DNA of 64,000 nucleotides from Buchnera aphidicola str. G002 (Myzus persicae) (GTDB lineage Bacteria; Pseudomonadota; Gammaproteobacteria; Enterobacterales; Enterobacteriaceae): NCBI RefSeq assembly GCF_000521565.1, contig NZ_CP002701.1, positions 579,518 to 643,517 of the forward strand, read 5' to 3'. Shown piece by piece: positions 61,701 to 64,000 of this stretch (position 1 is its first letter; each line of letters starts with the position of its first letter). The notes under the pieces were generated by a model. It saw only the letters and a program-made list of their open reading frames with translations, ran no database searches and was not told where the DNA came from. The position numbers and the translations under genes were made by a program.

Positions 61701-63062
61701 TTATTTTTTAATATAAGGATTTTTGTTATCTTTAAATTGTATTTGAATTGGTGTTCCTTTTATTTTAAGAGTGTCATGAAAAAAATTAATTAAATATCTT
61801 TTATAAGGTAAAGTTAAGTATGTAACTTGATTACCATGTATAATAATTTTAGGAGGATTAGAGCTTCCTAGATGTGCATATTTTAATTTTATTCGACGTC
61901 CTTTAATAACAGGAGGTTGATGTTTTTTAATTGCTATATGCATGGTTTTTGTCAGTATTGATGTACTAATTTTTCTTTTAGACTCTTCATAAGCTTCGCA
62001 AACAGATTCAAATAATTTAAATATTCCTTCTTGATATAATGCTGATATAAAATGTGTTCTAGAAAAAGTAAGAAATTTTAATTTATTTTTTATTCTTTTT
62101 TTTAATTCTTTTTTTTCTAAATTATTTAGCAAGTCCCATTTATTTATGACAGTGACAATTCCCTTTCCAGAATTAATAACAAATTCAGATAATGATAAAT
62201 CTTGATTACATATTTCATTAGTTGCATCTATTATTAATAAAATAATATTTGATTTTTCGATACTCTGTAAAGTTTTAATAATTGAAAATTTTTCAATACT
62301 ATTATTTTTTTGCTTTTTTCTAGATGCTCCAGCAGTATCAATTAAAATATAGTTTTTATTATTATATTTTATAGGTATCGATACACTATCCAATGTTGTT
62401 CCTGGTATATTGCATGTAATCATTCTTTCTTTTTTTAAAAGACTATTTATTAAAGTTGATTTTCCAACATTAGGTCGTCCTATTAAAGCTACTTTTATTT
62501 CTAATGTTTCTTTTATAAAATCTTGAAGATTTGATTTTTTTTTATTTTCTTTTTTAAATTCTAAACTGATCCACGGAATTAAATGTTTTGTAAAAATTGA
62601 ATTAATTCCTATGTTATTACTAGCAGAAATTTTTTGTATTTTTTTAAATCCTAAAGAGTAAAATTCATTAATATTAGAAATATCTTTCATCCCATCTATT
62701 TTATTAATGATTAGAATGATTTTTTTTTCATATTTTCTAATTTTATTAGCTATTTCAAATTCTTGTGACATTAATCCCTTTCGAGCATCCACTATAAATA
62801 AAATCAAATGTGATTCTTCTATTGCTACTATTGTTTGTTCGCATGCTTTTTCTTCTATTGCATTTAATTTTATATCTAAACCAGCTGTATCAATTAAAAT
62901 TATTTTTTCATTGATTTCTTCTATTTGACAGTATCCATATTGTCTATCTCTAGTAAGACCTGGATGATCAGCTACTAATGCATTTCTGCTTTTGGTTAAA
63001 CAATTAAATAAAGTAGATTTTCCTACATTTGTGCGCCCAATTAATACAATAATAGGTGTCAT
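61701..63062 (-). CDS. der: Ribosome assembly GTPase Der (EngA)
   Basis: 453 residues (E. coli 490). Two tandem GTPase domains and a KH-like C-terminal domain act in 50S subunit maturation. The first P-loop reads GRTNVGKSTLFN, with Thr for the usual Pro; the second, near residue 197, is the standard GRPNVGKSTLIN. Switch I of the second domain reads PGTTLDS where E. coli has PGTTRDS. The acidic linker and the basic C-terminal tail of E. coli are missing. Confidence 0.96.
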   Translation of the reverse strand: MTPIIVLIGRTNVGKSTLFNCLTKSRNALVADHPGLTRDRQYGYCQIEEINEKIILIDTAGLDIKLNAIEEKACEQTIVAIEESHLILFIVDARKGLMSQEFEIANKIRKYEKKIILIINKIDGMKDISNINEFYSLGFKKIQKISASNNIGINSIFTKHLIPWISLEFKKENKKKSNLQDFIKETLEIKVALIGRPNVGKSTLINSLLKKERMITCNIPGTTLDSVSIPIKYNNKNYILIDTAGASRKKQKNNSIEKFSIIKTLQSIEKSNIILLIIDATNEICNQDLSLSEFVINSGKGIVTVINKWDLLNNLEKKELKKRIKNKLKFLTFSRTHFISALYQEGIFKLFESVCEAYEESKRKISTSILTKTMHIAIKKHQPPVIKGRRIKLKYAHLGSSNPPKIIIHGNQVTYLTLPYKRYLINFFHDTLKIKGTPIQIQFKDNKNPYIKK

Positions 63063-63150
63063 TTTGATATGTTCTCGCTTAATTTTTTAAAATTGAATAT
63101 TAGCAACTAAAATGAGGAAATCATGTATTTTAACTTTTGCATGTATTTTT

Positions 63151-63723
63151 TTATTTTAATTCGTTAATTTTCATATTAATAATTTCTTTAGATGCATTTG
63201 AAGTTTCCAGAGAAAAACTTTTTTTCCAATGTTGGATTGCTAATTTTTTATTTTTTTTATTAAGAAAAATATCACCTTTAATTTGCTCAATAATGTTAAT
63301 CCAATTACGATTGTTTATACTTTTAAGTATATCCATTGCTGCGTTATGCTCTTTTTTTTGTATTTTTATTTTTGCTATTCTTAATTTTAATATATTTTTC
63401 AAATTTTCTTCTTTTGTATATTTTAAGCTATTATCTAATTGAATAAAAGCTTCGTTCAGTTTGTTTTCTGATATATATTTTTTTGCCAGAAACATAGAGG
63501 TTAAAGTTCCATAAATATTATTATTTTTTATGATAAAAATTTCAGCTTCATGCCAATTTTCAGGTTGATTTGTGTTTATTTTATTTATGATTTCTTCATA
63601 TTTCAAACATTGTAAATTTGTTTTAGATATTGGAAAAAAATATCTATAATAGAATAAACCACTAGTTATAAAAAGTATAAAAACAATGAAAAAAATTGTT
63701 TTTCTTTTCAAAAAATTTAACAT
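63151..63723 (-). CDS. yfgM: YfgM, SecYEG-associated TPR membrane protein
   Basis: 190 residues (E. coli 206). One N-terminal membrane anchor (about residues 9-27) and a periplasmic TPR-like helical domain. IYGTLTSMFLAKKYISENKL, ENLKNILKLRIAKIKIQ and the final MKINELK match E. coli NTYGALASLELAQQF, ENLKAVINLRLARVQVQ and MKINNLS. In E. coli it acts with PpiD at the translocon. It lies beside der as in E. coli, with bamB missing from between them. Confidence 0.92.
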   Translation of the reverse strand: MLNFLKRKTIFFIVFILFITSGLFYYRYFFPISKTNLQCLKYEEIINKINTNQPENWHEAEIFIIKNNNIYGTLTSMFLAKKYISENKLNEAFIQLDNSLKYTKEENLKNILKLRIAKIKIQKKEHNAAMDILKSINNRNWINIIEQIKGDIFLNKKNKKLAIQHWKKSFSLETSNASKEIINMKINELK

Positions 63724-63930
63724 TTTATTCTCTTTTTTTTGGATAATATTTTTATTAATTTTTATGATGTATTAATGCCTATATTTTTATATTAAAATTG
63801 CTAAATTTTATTCAAAATATATTTTTCATTTTGAAAATATTTTTTTAACCATGGATGCAATAAGAATTTTTATTTTTTTTAATTTTTTTTAATTTAGGTT
63901 AAAATTATAACATATAAAAAAGTTATTCCT

Positions 63931-64000
63931 ATGAAAAACACTAATTATACACAGTTAATTAATCGAAGAAGTTCTTTTATTATCAATACTACAGACTACT
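63931..64000 (+). CDS. Unidentified gene, first 23 codons (cut by window edge)
   Basis: An ATG at 63931 opens a frame to the right edge, reading MKNTNYTQLINRRSSFII and on. AT-rich promoter-like sequence precedes it. The fragment is too short to assign a family, and no upstream ribosome site is clear. Confidence 0.5.
   Translation, partial: MKNTNYTQLINRRSSFIINTTDY

Noticed and set aside
63137-63442. Hydrophobic plus-strand ORF opposite yfgM
   Set aside because: Its hydrophobicity comes from the T-rich complement of a Lys-rich gene; yfgM on the other strand is clearly real.

Overview
The window is a very AT-rich piece of a gamma-proteobacterial chromosome. Almost every protein reads as a full-length or slightly shortened copy of an Escherichia coli protein. 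Regulators are missing from known operons (no iscR, mtlR or ilvY), intergenic spacers are short and AT-only, and homopolymer A runs are common. Together these point to a Buchnera aphidicola genome, the obligate nutritional symbiont of aphids. I saw no insertion sequences, prophage, CRISPR arrays or rRNA genes.

Layout. 1-4753: deoB (cut by the left edge), prfC, ansA, nfuA, ssb. 5261-12384: dnaB, then gshB-ruvX-yggS-hemW, trmB, mutY-yggX. 12446-16170: murI, sbcB, yeeX(tmaR), tRNA-Asn, tRNA-Ile2, pyrE. 16187-27431: a long minus-strand run matching E. coli minute 94-95 order: dut, cysQ, rplI-rpsR-rpsF, rnr, purA, hflC-hflK, miaA-mutL. 27531-32461: mannitol PTS (mtlA-mtlD) and pgi. 32753-37953: orn, tRNA-Gly, amiB, rpmE, a tiny ftsN, hslV-hslU, ibpA. 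38063-46728: fpr, epmA, coaD, a lineage-specific orphan gene, rsmJ, pitA, an MFS exporter, dapF. 46898-49329: cyaY, hemC-hemD and a tRNA cluster Arg-His-Pro. 49458-57098: rho, trxA, rep, ilvC, ilvD, tRNA-Trp. 57277-63723: iscS-iscU-hscB-hscA-fdx, der, yfgM. A new plus-strand gene begins at 63931.

Function. The set serves a host-provisioning cell. ilvC and ilvD make branched-chain amino acid precursors, and dapF serves the DAP/lysine and peptidoglycan branch. mtlA, mtlD and pgi bring mannitol into glycolysis. iscS, iscU, hscB, hscA, fdx, cyaY, nfuA and yggX build and traffic Fe-S clusters. hemC, hemD and hemW belong to tetrapyrrole metabolism. mutL, mutY, rep, sbcB, dut and ssb maintain DNA. 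hslVU, ibpA and hflKC form a protein quality-control set.

The most notable observations are as follows. (i) Three genes (yggS, amiB and the orphan) are each broken at a run of 9-10 A, and in each case one additional A restores a single open frame. This fits the poly(A) transcriptional slippage described for Buchnera. (ii) The two ORFs at 40508-41955 are therefore one ~482-residue orphan gene. (iii) FtsN is reduced to an 82-residue protein that keeps the membrane anchor and the short essential segment. Candidate non-coding structures lie at 4167-4187 and in the rpsF leader.
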